Below are positions 1-11,089 of a DNA stretch of 64,000 bases, piece after piece. Made by a program: the position numbers and the translations under genes. The stretch spans positions 496,001-560,000 of the forward strand of contig NW_024881704.1 in the NCBI RefSeq assembly GCF_019059575.1, read 5' to 3'. The stretch comes from Amphibalanus amphitrite (Eukaryota; Arthropoda; Thecostraca; Balanomorpha; Balanidae). The notes under the pieces are model-generated. The model did not search any database. It was not told the origin of the DNA and saw nothing but the letters and a program-made list of their open reading frames with translations. Within the stretch, counting starts at the first letter, position 1. Each line of letters opens with the position of its first letter.

Positions 1-2118
1 AAATATTCCCCAGGACGGACGAATGCAATAGAAAGAAGCCTTACACACACATTTATCCATCCACAAGAGCTTAGTCTTGTCCAGCTGTACGATAAAAAGA
101 AAAGAAATAAAAACACTGACATGACATTTAGTTTGGGGGCTTAAATGGAGCTGACAGAAGTGACCTTCGCCGCTGGTGTGGCTGTGGGGGCCGGCACCCA
201 AATGACCAAACTGCGCAGACCAGCAGAGCTGACTGGCATGTGGCGTTAACATGTCCGCACGCATGACACCCTATACTTCAGGCGCTGTAGTGAGCAAGTG
301 GGGAAGTCATTAACTTGAATTTGCATGAATAACTCGTCATATCTAATAAAAGGAGAGCGTGAAGACAGTAGAGGAAAAGGAGAGAGGCTGGTTTTTCATG
401 TAATTTTGGTTCGCTTTACGATGACATGGCTGTTCTGAGCGGCCGGTATGAAAGGTAACACAAGATAGCGTTTAATCAAAGCATCGATAAGAGTGATAGG
501 GTAAACGAGACTAGTTGAATACACAGGGATAGCGAGGGTTATGGAGCCAATCTAACTCATAAATGGCCGCGCGGAATAGCCAAATGGCAAACATTGTGGT
601 CCGGAAAATGTAATCAAGACGATAAATTTACCTACCCCACTCGGCCCTACCCCGCCCTCAACTGAAAGCACCTACACTGAGCTCCATACAGCGCCCCTAC
701 TCGGTTAAACATTTCCAAGCGAGCTACATTAGCCGGAGCCGGAGACAGTAGCCGGAGGCCACCCACCGCACCCCGAACTCGCTGAGCCGGTCAGCACAGG
801 TGGCGCCGAGGTGAGCTGACAGGCGCTCACTAAGCTGGCACTGTTGCCAGGCCGACCACCACGCGCTTCAGAGCGGCGAGATGCGCCTCCGAGAAACGTC
901 GCATATGAGCGTCCACCCCAGCTGCTGGTCTGGGCGGACAGCACGTAATCTCACTGCTCCGAGAGCAGCGGCACATCGCAATAGCCCGGCGGCATGGGCA
1001 GCGTTCAGCGGAACTGGACAACATGGCAGGAGCGCGAACAGTCACAGCGGAGGCGCCCACACCCGGCGCGCGAGTCGCCGTTCCTTGAAGACCAGCGAAG
1101 TAATCTCGCTGAAGACTACCAAGGTAATCTCGCGAAAGCTAATGTGACACAAAGCCGTGCTTCGGTAATGTAGTTCTGGTAAGCAGTCTAGTATATTAAG
1201 CCTGATGCCAGCCAACCCCAACATCCGCGTTCGTACTCGGTAAGCGTGGGCTGTAGGAAAATGGTGCCCGTTGCGTTATTATGTAGTCGACGGCAGCGTT
1301 GTTATGTGAATAATACGACCGGTTTGTACCGCTATTTGGGATGAATTATGTCTGAATGCTTAGCTTACATGTTCGTGACATGCGGAGGAACCTTCAAAAT
1401 GGATGTGGACAAGACCAGATGGCGCTTGACAAATGATATCTACAAATACGGGCATGCTGCTTGGGCACCGCTTGCTTTGCGGTAAACAAAAAGCATCTAT
1501 TGGTAACGGACACAGCATGTTATTTGCTCCAAGTATAAGGCATGCAATATGCGAGCGCACCATTTAACATGGAAATGTGTAAATAATTTACACAAAAGAA
1601 TGCAGACAGTATAAGCATGAAACTACCGGGAACTATCTGGATCTCCATAAGCGCACGCGTTGAGAGACTTTCATCCCAGTTCCAGCCTTTTTCAGAATAA
1701 CCTTCATTCCAGCTGGCGTGCATGCTCTATCAATAGAGCGCGCTCTATCAATTCTATCAATTGAAGAAGCTCCCCCAGCAGCTGCCTCTCGGAGCAGCTG
1801 TTCGGTCCAGCCCTGTCGGTGGAGCCCTCGTGACCGGCCGCTCAGGACAGGGCCGAGTGCGTGCGTTGACCCCAGCGGCCGACACGCAGCGTGACCTTGT
1901 CAGCGGTGCAAAGTGTGCAAAACTGCGATAGCGCAATAGCCCTGAACGCATTCCACTCTGCTGCGCGAACGCACGAAAACGGCTGGTGCGCATGTTTCAG
2001 AGGTTTGCAAACGTATGTCTCACGACTTACCAAAATTAGCCAGCCAATGAAAATGACAACATGATCGAGTGGCAGCCATGCTACTAGCGTTCGACACATT
2101 TCTGACATATAATCATAC
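1..2118. other. No gene recognised; downstream part of the ZC3H12-like locus
   Basis: This stretch has mixed GC content and many CpGs. All ORFs are short and unlike known proteins. It lies 3' of the last exon I can place for the minus-strand ZC3H12-like gene, so it is probably intron. The terminal coding exon of that gene should lie here or beyond the left edge, but I could not find it. Confidence 0.5.
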
Positions 2119-2151
2119 CTGGCAGTTGGTAGCGCATAACTACATGCGGTT
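2119..2151 (-). CDS. Exon of ZC3H12/Regnase-like gene (C-terminal domain, part 2)
   Basis: This is a 33-bp candidate exon read on the minus strand. It sits between an acceptor with a T-run (ending TTTTTAG) and the donor CCAG|GTATGA. It enters in phase 1 and leaves in phase 1. Joined to the exon at 2836-2872, the split codon is Glu and the protein continues PHVVMRYQLP. The combined pattern EQ..IHLC.VF..P.VV...P resembles the end of ZC3H12A/Regnase-1 as I recall it (KEQ....LC.VFPPHLV.AVM..FP). In that family the short C-terminal domain follows a proline-rich region. Without splicing the frame stops 12 codons later, which argues for the donor. The next exon is missing. Family knowledge: Regnases are cytoplasmic PIN/NYN-domain endoribonucleases that cleave stem-loops in mRNA 3'UTRs. 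The assignment rests on very little sequence. Confidence 0.4.
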
Positions 2152-2835
2152 CTAAAAATGATAGCCCGGTTAGGTGACCAGTCTCGGACTTCGAAGGCCG
2201 GCGTACGCATCTGGCCGCGTCTGGCGCGACGGGTTCCCTCCCTCGCCGTACGCGGCTCCCAGACTGCCCCGAATACGTCTCAGCAGAGTACGCCTCCCGT
2301 TTCCCACAAGACGTGTCCCGACTGCGGCCGTCTACACAGTACACAGGGCCAGGGCGGCGGCACCGGGATCGGAATGGTGCTGCTGTTCCGCGCTGGGCAG
2401 ACCCGGTGGCCGCCGGAACGGTATCGTACGAGCTGCGGTACAGAGCACAACGGCTACAGAATAGGCCAAGCGCTCAGTACACGGTGCTGTGACACGGAAA
2501 GCAGGCGGCCACAGACCAGAGTGGCGGTGACAGGAAGGGCGTACACACAGTAAACATATAGGGTAGGATCAAGGCGGTGTTGGAGGAAAGACATGCGAGG
2601 AACGCAGCGCGATACCCAAACCAGAAGGGATTGAGAGAAGACTATGCCGAGCGGGTTTCGCACTAATCCCAAAGCGCAGCAGTATAACGCAACAATGACT
2701 GTGGAAAGAGGTCAGTCTCCTAGACCATATGGCTTTTTTTAACATTGAGAGATTCTAGCAACATCATATTAATAAAAACAGCTGCACCGCTTTACAGCTC
2801 GACAAGAGCGATGCTGCTATAAATAACAGGCTTAC
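2152..2835. other. Intron, nothing recognised
   Basis: This is probable intron between two short minus-strand exons. It contains a 131-codon plus-strand open frame rich in Arg, Pro and Ser with no recognisable domain, which I regard as a CpG-rich chance ORF. Confidence 0.4.
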
Positions 2836-2872
2836 CTTCAAACACATTACACAAATGGATGGTTATCTGCTC
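2836..2872 (-). CDS. Exon of ZC3H12/Regnase-like gene (C-terminal domain, part 1)
   Basis: This is a 37-bp minus-strand exon bounded by the acceptor TTCCATCTTAG and the donor GAAG|GTAAGC, both good consensus sites. It enters in phase 0 and leaves in phase 1. The product is EQITIHLCNVFE plus one base of a Glu codon. Phase agrees with the upstream exon at 19970-20011 (phase 0, ending PEEMLR) and the downstream exon at 2119-2151. The reading REQITIHLCNVFEE looks like the start of the short helical C-terminal domain of ZC3H12 proteins. The intron to the upstream exon would be about 17 kb and would contain the large satellite block at 11.1-15.7 kb. The exon could be spurious because it is so short, but the paired consensus sites and phase match make that less likely. 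Confidence 0.45.
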
Positions 2873-4235
2873 CTAAGATGGAACGCATAGCAAAAACATC
2901 TGACCACTGCTGGCAACATATCGAGCGAATGCAACAAATATACCGAGTGACCGGAATAGCGTCAGCGGACAGGATCCCTTAGCATCCTTCACTCTCCAAA
3001 TGGAAGCAGCAGACGTCATGGTCCCGGTGATGACGCACCGCCACGCACGGGCAGGCAAGAAGGCGAGCAAACGGACAGAAATACTCCAGAGAAAGGGCTG
3101 AGAATACACCCAATCGAAGGCAAAACTTAGACAGAATTAGCTCCCGACGTTCCGGGATAGGTATCAGCTGAATCCAGCTGTCACAAGGCCATTTACTGAC
3201 ATAAATAACCTGAAAAAGATTTGCAATTAAATGAGACCAAGGGAAAAACACAACCAGACGGATGGACGCCATTTTTTACTCTGAGCCCCACCCACGATCG
3301 GCTAGCGGTGACATGTCCTGTGAGGGCAGCCAGGCCTTCTGGTCAGTTCGAGCCGCCCTGGACCGCGGCCAGGCCTGCCACACAGAGGTTCACCTGTCAG
3401 ACGCGCTCAACATCGCCAATGTTTGTCAGAAACACGTCAGAATCGTGCGGCCATGATGGCTGGAGGAGCCGGCCGAACCCTGGACTACGATATCGGATAT
3501 CCAGCTGCAGTTCAGCATATCGGCACACGTGCACGAATCATGATGCGAAGCAAAGCGGGCGTAAGACGGCGATGCGGCCTGCTTTAAGAGGCCACCAGCA
3601 ACCACCTGTCGGCCAGGAAGGAAGTGGCCGACCAGGCGCTCGACTGGACCGACAACCTGGTGGTGTCGCTGGTGGTCATCAGGAGCTGTGACAGCTGGCG
3701 AACTTTGACAGCAAACCGAGAAGCCCGAGTTTTGACGGCAAGCTGGGAAGCCCATCGACTTGACAGTATTCGACGCGGGCACTGCAGTATCCCGAGTAGG
3801 TAAACATGCAGTTGGAGTGACTTCCTGAATAGGCAGCGATTTGACTATGATAATCGTAAATGATTCCATAGATCTGAGTAAAGCACAATATTGAAAAGGC
3901 AGCATACATCAAGAACGATACCTTACGGAAAGAAACGCACTGAACACAGAACGTAGCCTTATCCAACTCACATTTTCAGCTCATTGGCGAACGCCAATGA
4001 GCGAAAATAGGCACCTTTGATGTCCAAATCAGCGTAGAAATCCTTCCTGCGGAGGCAGTCGCTTCAGTCGCAGCCCGCCAGGCTCAGGACTCGTCAGCGC
4101 ACAGGGGTTCTCTCGCAGGTTCTCCCAAGACCTGACCTCCACAGGGCATAGAGGCGAGCCGGCGTCGACGCATCGAACGTCGATGTGAGTCGCGGCCGTC
4201 CGACGGTACTCAATAACGGCCATCGACCGGCGACC
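2873..4235. other. Intronic sequence, nothing recognised
   Basis: The sequence looks unique and moderately CpG-rich. Overlapping ORFs on both strands near 3.2-3.9 kb have no domain and no conserved appearance. Confidence 0.4.
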
Positions 4236-4645
4236 GTCTGAGGGACGGCGACCTGGCCAGATGAGGTAGAGCTTCAGCCACTGAGCGACCCAGCCAGATC
4301 AGGAGAGCTGCCATTGGGCGACCCAGTGAGACAAGGAGAGCTGCCACTGAGCGACCCGGCCAGATCAGGAGAGCTGCCACTGAGCGACCCAGCCAGATCA
4401 GGAGAGCTGCCACTGAGCGACCCGGCCAGATCAGGAGAGCTGCCATTGAGCGACCCAGCCAGATCAGGAGAGCTGCCATTGAGCGACCCAGCCAGATCAG
4501 GAGAGCTGCCACTGAGCGACCCGGCCAGATGAGGACAGCTGCCACTGTGAGACCCGGCCAGATGAGGAGAGCTGCCACTGTGAGACCCGGCCAGATGAGG
4601 ACGGCGCGGTGCAGCCACTGAGCGACCCAGCCACATGAGGTTGGC
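4236..4645. repeat. 33-bp minisatellite
   Basis: About ten to twelve head-to-tail copies of a 33-bp unit (GAGCGACCCGGCCAGATCAG followed by GAGAGCTGCCACT). Because 33 is a multiple of three, open frames run through it on both strands, giving 11-residue protein repeats (LPLSDPARSGE) that I treat as artefacts. The edge copies are the most diverged. It lies in the large intron of the minus-strand gene. Confidence 0.9.
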
Positions 4646-7089
4646 CATAGCAGCTCTGCAGTTGTCTCAGCTCGGGTCCTGCTGGCGGTTGGATGGAGAT
4701 GAACTCGTAATCAAAGTCAGCGCATGGAGCTGGGACTTAGGAGATAGTTTTTCTTTCCACAATCGCAGATACAGCAAGCGGAGGATACCAATGTGACCTG
4801 AAACTTCATCTAAGCATAGAGTCGACATGCTAACGGAAAGGACAATAGTGCGGGAACAGAGCAGCCCAGCTACTGAGCAGTGATGATTGAAGAGAGACGT
4901 TGGGCAGACCTCCCACAACTTCCGTCGCTGAGCGCTGGTGCTGAGCGCTAACGCTGAGCGCTGATACCACAGCCGCTGACTCCACCGGCTCAGCGCGGCT
5001 GCTGCCGACAGCGGCGTCGATGACGGCGGCGGCGTCGGATGGCGTCATCGGCGGGCTCTGGGCCAGAAACCTCTCCCGGCCGCCCGGCAGGAAATACCCA
5101 TGATCCGCGGACACCCCCTCTCCCCCTCCCTCCCTCCGAAGGGCCGCTGATAGGACGCCAGGGTCAAACGCAGCACGGGTGTCGAATGGGAAAGCCCTGG
5201 TTCTCGGCACCGTGTAGGTTTTGACACGGCCGACACTGCCAAAACATGGAGCGGTAGAGTTACCTTCGCCATTCAGCGGACACAGACACGGTCTGGCCGG
5301 GTCGACCTCTGCCGGGCGCGCCGCCAGCGGCCGACACCAGTTCCGTTACAGGATCGAACAGGAGGTGGAGGTCGGCATATGAATCGGACAAAGGTCACAT
5401 GGTGGTGCAACTGTGCTCGCTCCGGGTCACAGCGGCAGCTGACGAGACCCAGGGGTTACTGCGGGGGCGGGGGCGGCGGCAGGGGATATGTCGCCAGCCC
5501 CATAATCTACACACTGCTGACTGATGCACACTGCTGACGACAACGCGATCACTCGTGGAGAGGATGCCAGAGTGAACGGGGGGTAACGCGCGAACCGAAA
5601 CGTGGCGGAAAACGGACAAATGAATCCTTCGAAAGAAATATGGAAAATTATCAATACAGATAGCAACACGGCTAGCATGATCCACCGGACAGAATACGAG
5701 CGACCGGTTAAGAAAGAGTTAATAAGACTGTCGATACTTTGGAAACGGCCATTGCCAGCTGTGCCGTACCAGTCTGCGGCACAGCCATGCAACGAGAAGT
5801 AGACACTCCAAAAATATAGGCCAAGTCGTGAGAGAGGGATTTAGTAAAAATGCCCTCTGGTTTGTTCTCATTCGAACGCCGTTAGGTTTCGCCGTGTCTG
5901 AGTGACGAGACAATGACTAACGTGACATTTCACGCCCGTACTGGCATTTGGCAGTATTGCATCAGCAGAGCACAATGCAGTTCCCAGAGAACAAATGCGC
6001 GGAGAAAGAACCAGATAAAACCGGGAATAAGCTACGCCAATTGTTTATAACGCTATCGTAAATTCAGGTTCACTTTTTGCGATCAGTCACAATCTAAGAT
6101 TTCGATATACTTCGATATAAAGCTGAAACATTGGCAACATAAAGGCTACAAAAGAAATGCAAAACGGGTACCGCCATGCGATCTTCATGCGCATGGCGGT
6201 GCCCGTTCATGCGGCTTCATGCGATCTTGTTCTCTTGATTTGCAACGAAGGAATCATGAAGCTGGATCATCGAGAGGAGACCAAACAACCCAAAATTACG
6301 AATCAACACAAACCGTCGTGCTGATCTCAGCATATTCCCCTTGTCAGACACAGCCAGCATCACCTCCCTGGAGCGCCTTCCAAGCTGCACCCATGTGCTG
6401 ACGCCAGGCGGAAGCTGACATCGCTGCCAGCTGGTGTCAAACTACTCATGAGATGCACCTCCCCGAACAATGACGCTGGCAGTGCATGCCGCGCGGCGCG
6501 GCCTATCCTACCACCAAGATACCACAAAACAACAGGATATTACCGATGCCTGAACCCGGCTCCGATAGACCCATCGTTATGGATACCACTATCACAAACA
6601 ACAACACTCAATCGCAGATGATGCCACAGAAAACAGCCATGGCGCCGATCTAGCAGTAACTGAAACCGAAACTTCCGCCTCCCCCACTGCTAGCTGCTGC
6701 TGCCACGTCTCTGGGCGATAGGCTCTGATATCAGGCGTGCTTCCGTGGGCTCGTGGAGGGCAAGGGAGAGTCAGAGAAGGCCTGGAATGAAGGCCATGGA
6801 GGGCCCAGAAAGGGCCGGATATGGCTAGGGAGACGGAGAAGGCCAGGGAGGCCCGGGGAGGGCATGCTAGAGTCGGTAAGAGCTGGAAGAATCTGCTTCA
6901 GCGCGATGTTTAGCCACGGCCACCACTGCCGCCCTGCCGCGGTCAGCTTTGGCGCCGGCCGAGGCCGACAAATCTGATCCCTGGTGACGTCAGTGCGACA
7001 TCACTGAGGACCGGCCGTGGACCGCGGCCAACGGGAGCCACAGCCCAACGGGAGCCAGAGCGCCCAGAGGGGCGACAAACGAAATGGTG
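4646..7089. other. Intronic sequence; one hairpin, no gene recognised
   Basis: No coding feature is supported. On the minus strand near 5222-5275 a segment ending GCGAAG|GTAACT looks weakly exon-like, but the frame is undecided. A long inverted repeat at 6163-6207 is listed separately. Confidence 0.35.
6163..6207. repeat. Inverted repeat (hairpin), 18-bp arms
   Basis: The left arm AACGGGTACCGCCATGCG (6163-6180) pairs with the right arm (6190-6207) at 17 of 18 positions across a 9-nt loop. The motif CATGCG recurs four more times or partially in the next 30 bases. It could be a foldback remnant or a stem-loop RNA. No transposon ends were recognised around it. Confidence 0.7.
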
Positions 7090-7097
7090 GCACACGG

Positions 7098-7247
7098 CAG
7101 TAGCGGCGGAACACCTTCAATTAAGGGGGGGGCACTGCCGACTTTTGGTTCCATTCTTTCCATGCAACACCCATAGGGCTAATGTTAAAATGCCAAAATC
7201 AAAGGGGGGCACGGTGCCCCGGTGCCCTCCCCGTTCCGCCGCCTATG
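7098..7247 (+). mobile_element. hAT-type MITE, family 1 copy a (150 bp)
   Basis: This is a short non-coding element with 15-bp imperfect terminal inverted repeats, CAGTAGCGGCGGAAC at the left and GTTCCGCCGCCTATG at the right. It is flanked by an 8-bp target duplication with one mismatch (GCACACGG at 7090-7097, GCACACAG at 7248-7255). The 8-bp duplication and the CA-G...TG type termini are hallmarks of hAT transposons. The middle carries a G-run, the motif CTAATGTTAAAATGCC, and a C/G-rich block. Two more copies are present at 8.5 and 50.3 kb. Confidence 0.88.
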
Positions 7248-7255
7248 GCACACAG

Positions 7256-8495
7256 CAGGTTTGGATGTGCTCACCTCAGCCTAAATTGACGAAGAACTGT
7301 GGCATGAGCTGTCGCCCTATGTCCTTGGGCATATCCTCGCGACTGTTCAGTGCTCTACATCCGGACAACGGACACAGTTGAAAGTTTCATCAGCAATTCT
7401 GTCCGTTTCCGACGCCATTTACCGGTGTCGCCAGTGTAGCACGTCACGTTTCCTCCCGTCCACCCCACGCCGCCACCACTACCCAAACCGGACAGGACTG
7501 GTCGGATCCGGAAGGCACGGGTTACCGGCGGACCTAGCGAGGCGGTCCCAGGTCGACATGGGCACACCTCTGGAGGCCATCTCAGCGGATGGGGAGTATG
7601 CGGCACGGTGTCCCGACATGGAGGGTGAATGGATTCCGGCCACGTCGCTGACGGGGTTTGAGAAGAGAAGCAACTTCAGGAAGGTATTCGGCCTGTGGAA
7701 GTGATTGCATGGTAACGAACCAGACAAGCTCTGACACTGCCAACGGCATATGAGCGGGACCTTGGTATGGTGGGATGCAGTCCTTATCTGACACTTCCAG
7801 TTACATAATACATATGCACAGACCATAGGCTAGCGGGACCTGTCACCTTCCCCTGACAGCCAGTGACAGACGGACCCTCACCGCTCGCGGGATGTGCCCT
7901 CCCTGACAGCCAGTGACAGGCCCTCGCCCCTGGCGGGATGCAGTCCCTCCCTGACAGCAGTGACAGACGGACCCTCGCCCCTCGCGGGATGTGCCCTCCC
8001 TGACAGCCAGTGACGGACAGCAGGGAGGGTGACCGGCGTGACGTCAGCAGCGGCCACCAGCCGGCTGGCAGCGGTCACAGTGACGCCTGGATGTGACACG
8101 GGGGTCACAGAGTACACGTTTGTTAACGATATGGCCCCCTGCAGCCGAGAGAGCGCGCGCCTGCTAGCGGCGGGATGTGCAAGTCATGATCTTCGTTAGG
8201 CATTCAATCTCAAACAGGTCTTGTGGTTCGGGACTTTTTCGATGAGTGTTCATTCTTCATGACGAAACCAATTTAGATTAACACAAACGGAAGGTACCTT
8301 TTTGCAAAAACGGTGAGACACAAAATATTCCGCAGATCTTGTCTCAAAGCGGCGACCAGGGCATGAGGCCAGCAGGCAGCTGAGGAGATCCATAAAAAAT
8401 AAGCGTAGAGGTTCCGAAAAAAACTTGTCAACACCGACACATGCTTGAGGTCAACAACGTCGCGTGGGGCTACAATTAGAACGTTGCGAAGAGTG
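7256..8495. other. Spacer between two MITE copies; no gene
   Basis: Apart from the 49-bp tandem repeat listed next, I see no gene. The ORFs at 7378-7704 (plus) and 7355-7826 (minus) overlap one another and look like chance frames. Confidence 0.4.
7845..8030. repeat. ~49-bp tandem repeat, 3.5-4 copies
   Basis: Units run CCCTGACAGCCAGTGACAG then ACGGACCCTCGCCCCTCGCG and GGATG..., with small indels between copies. This is a short minisatellite in the intron. Confidence 0.8.
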
Positions 8496-8503
8496 CACCC
8501 ACG

Positions 8504-8655
8504 CAGTAGCGGCGGAACATCTTCAATTAAGGGGGGGGGGGGCACCGCCGACTTTTGGTCCCATTCTTTCCACGCAACGCCCATAGGGCTAATGTTAAAA
8601 TGCCAAAAGCAAGGGGGCACGTTACCCCCCCCCCCCCCCCGTTCCGCCGCCTATG
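8504..8655 (+). mobile_element. hAT-type MITE, family 1 copy b (152 bp)
   Basis: Same family and orientation as the copy at 7098, with the same 15-bp ends. The target duplication CACCCACG is perfect at 8496-8503 and 8656-8663. The G-run and C-run are expanded (12 G, about 16 C). High identity and a perfect duplication suggest recent insertion. The element contains no transposase, so it must have been moved in trans. Confidence 0.92.
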
Positions 8656-8921
8656 CACCCACGGTGGGATAGGCTTTGGCCGTCTAATGTGTAAGAATGT
8701 GTTACAAATGCTGAAAAGTACCATCGTGTAAAACCACATCAAAACATGATAGCCTACTAGGATCACACGTATTTTGACTATGATCACCCACGGCTAGACT
8801 GGCAGTGATGGGTATGGTTCATTTTCACACACGTTATCACGGACACGTTTTCAAGGATGAGTGATGACGTATAGTAGATTCGTATACCTGTGTCGGACAC
8901 CCGAGCCGCAGCTCCTAACAC
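8656..8921. other. Short unique spacer
   Basis: Nothing recognised between the MITE and the 213-bp repeat. Confidence 0.4.
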
Positions 8922-9134
8922 TGGCAACTTAGCGGCCCCCCGGCTAAGAGGCGTTGGGCGAGGGCAGACAGATGCCGGAGAGAGCGAGGGAGAGGGAGGG
9001 AGGGTGGGAGGGAGAGAGATAAGCGGAGCGGGCGGGCTGGGGCGGGAGGCACGAGGGGAGCGCGGGATATAGGACAGTCAGAGACGAGCCAGCGAAGGGG
9101 ACGGACCATCGGTCATGGTCTCAACAATTTTCTT
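8922..9134 (+). repeat. 213-bp long direct repeat B, copy 1
   Basis: I find this segment identical, base for base, to 15805-16017. It starts TGGCAACTTAGCGG, has a small inverted repeat TTAGC...GCTAA at its left end, a purine-rich middle (GAGAGAGCGAGGGAGAGGGA), then GGGATATAGGACAGTCAGAG, which resembles a TATA-plus-initiator arrangement, and ends ACAATTTTCTT. Flanking sequence differs between the copies and I see no target duplication. The pair brackets a 6.7-kb interior dominated by tandem repeats. It may be the ends of a non-autonomous element or the product of unequal exchange or segmental duplication. Confidence 0.9.
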
Positions 9135-11089
9135 GGCTTCTCTCATTGTGTGACACTCGGAGTGACAGAGTGACAGAGAGGCTATGAATAGTGACGGTGA
9201 AAGAGGGAGTGGTGGCATGGTATCAGAGGGGCGGTGCCTTGCGATTCAGCGCAGCGCAGGAGCTGGGAGGCAGAGAATCAACCGCCTGTGACGACTCATG
9301 ACGCGAGGTTTGTCAGTAGATGCCACTGACTACAGGTAAGCGAAGGGCCGAGCTCGCTGTTGTGTAACTGGCCGGGTGCTGCGACAGCTTGACGGGCGCA
9401 GTCACCTGCGCTCTCGATAGCAGGGATGCTTTTGTGGGCAGACCGCGAGGGCGCTACTTTCCAGCTCTTGGGAGCTTATTGTCATGGCTGTCAGCTGTCG
9501 ATGTATAATCAGCGGGTAGACATATTCGCGCGACTTGCGTCATTGCGGAGTCACGCGCTGTCTAATATGGATGGTGTTGTGTTGCTTCGTCAAGAGCTTT
9601 TTGACGCTTGAAGCGCGCCACGGCGGCAGCTGTGGTCGTGGGAGCGCTCCGTGAGGACCCAGACTGTGGGTTAGCGCCTGCCTGGTCTCCCGTTGTCACA
9701 GTCCGGTGACTGGCTGCCAGCGCGACTGCCGACTGCGGCGGGGGAGCGGGACGGGGTCAGACGTCCCTGTGCATATGGAGTGTGGCAGCGGCTGAGGGCC
9801 TGCTGGTTGGTCTTTGAAGCCTTTGGGGGCTGGTGGGTGCATTGCGGTACCTACCCTTGGGGGCGAACGCGGTCAGTGACTTGGTGACCTCGAGTGACAT
9901 TTTCAGGGCTGATATCAGGTTTGGCCCGTGACCACCTGCACCCTGGTATCGCTGCGCGCTGCACGGTGCAGCGGCGCTTAACCCCTGCGCGCCGGCTGAG
10001 CGAGCGGAGCCGGGTGGGTGACGTCATCGAAGCACGCCGCACGCAGCCAGATCTAGGCGCCGGGCCAGGGCCCTGTTTACGGCCGCTGCCAGCGTGCGCT
10101 ATCACGTGCTAATTGGGTTTCCATGACATCCGTACATCCGTATCTCCAACCCTGCCAAAATGTCGTCACATGTGTGACTTCAGCTCGCAAAATGCGATAG
10201 CAGCGTGGTAGCAGCATCGAGTGAAATGCCGCTCAAAACCGGGAATGGCCCTCCCTTTGTCCGCGCGGTCCACGGGCCCGCCGGCGCCGCGGCGCGGCGG
10301 ACCGGGCAGCGGAGACCCAATAAAGTAAACAGCCCGGCCTTATCGGTCACGGTGTCGTATGGCGGCGCCCGGCCGCATGGCTCACAGCTGGGGCATGGGT
10401 GAATGTCCGCTGGAGTCATGGGACGGGCAGTGGGACAGGGCCAAGGAGAAAGGAACATGGTGTTGAGGGAGAGTCGAGGGGGCGTGACCCTTCCGGAACG
10501 GGGTGATCGTGGTGGTCCCAGATGTTGTCTATTGAGTTTTTTTACAGACCTAAAGCGCGCGCAGCGGCGCGCCGTCGGTTCGCAGGCACACCACGGCTAC
10601 CTATCGGCTGTCGCTGTTCCGGACCACGCGGGCTTTGACGTGCCCTCGTCTTTGCGTGGCTTGACCGCCTTTGCCGGGCGAGGAGCAGCCGCGTGAGCGG
10701 TCGAGGGTCAGCTTGACCGAGTGGTGCGGGTCGCTGGTTGTTGGCAGAATACAATGCGACGCCGCGGACCGATTAGTGGTGTCACCTGGGATTGGACCTT
10801 CGGCATTCCGATTTGTCTATGCTCATTTCGGGAGATGGTTGGACAAAGGTTACACTGGCTTGCACAGCTTGAACAATCACTTGCTCGGGGGACGAGAAGC
10901 GCTATTTCTTCTATCCCTGCTTCCTGGTTGATAAGAACGAGCTTAGACAAGCTTCGGCAGGGTGCGCTGAAGGAGCAGAGCGCCGGTGGCGACCGGGCAG
11001 CGCCGCGGGATGACCGGGGGGGGGGGGGGAGGGTGGCAGACCGCTACGGGCGCCACTATCGCGGGTCTGATGGGCGGCCGTGGGAGCTC
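9135..11089. other. GC-rich interior between repeat B and the satellite; no gene
   Basis: This stretch is CpG-rich with no convincing ORF. It contains a perfect plus-strand 5' splice-site match (CTACAG|GTAAGCG near 9330-9340) about 200 bases after the TATA-like site in repeat B, which together could mark the first exon of a non-coding transcript. A TGGTATCAGAGG motif at 9218-9229 is discussed among rejected ideas. Confidence 0.4.

Noticed and set aside
5222-5275. Minus-strand exon ending GCGAAG|GTAACT
   Set aside because: Splice sites are acceptable, but no frame or family could be chosen and it does not fit the phase chain of the neighbouring exons.
9218-9229. TGGTATCAGAGG, similar to a tRNA primer-binding site used by some copia-like elements
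   Set aside because: It lies more than 80 bases past the end of the repeat, and nothing else supports such an element.
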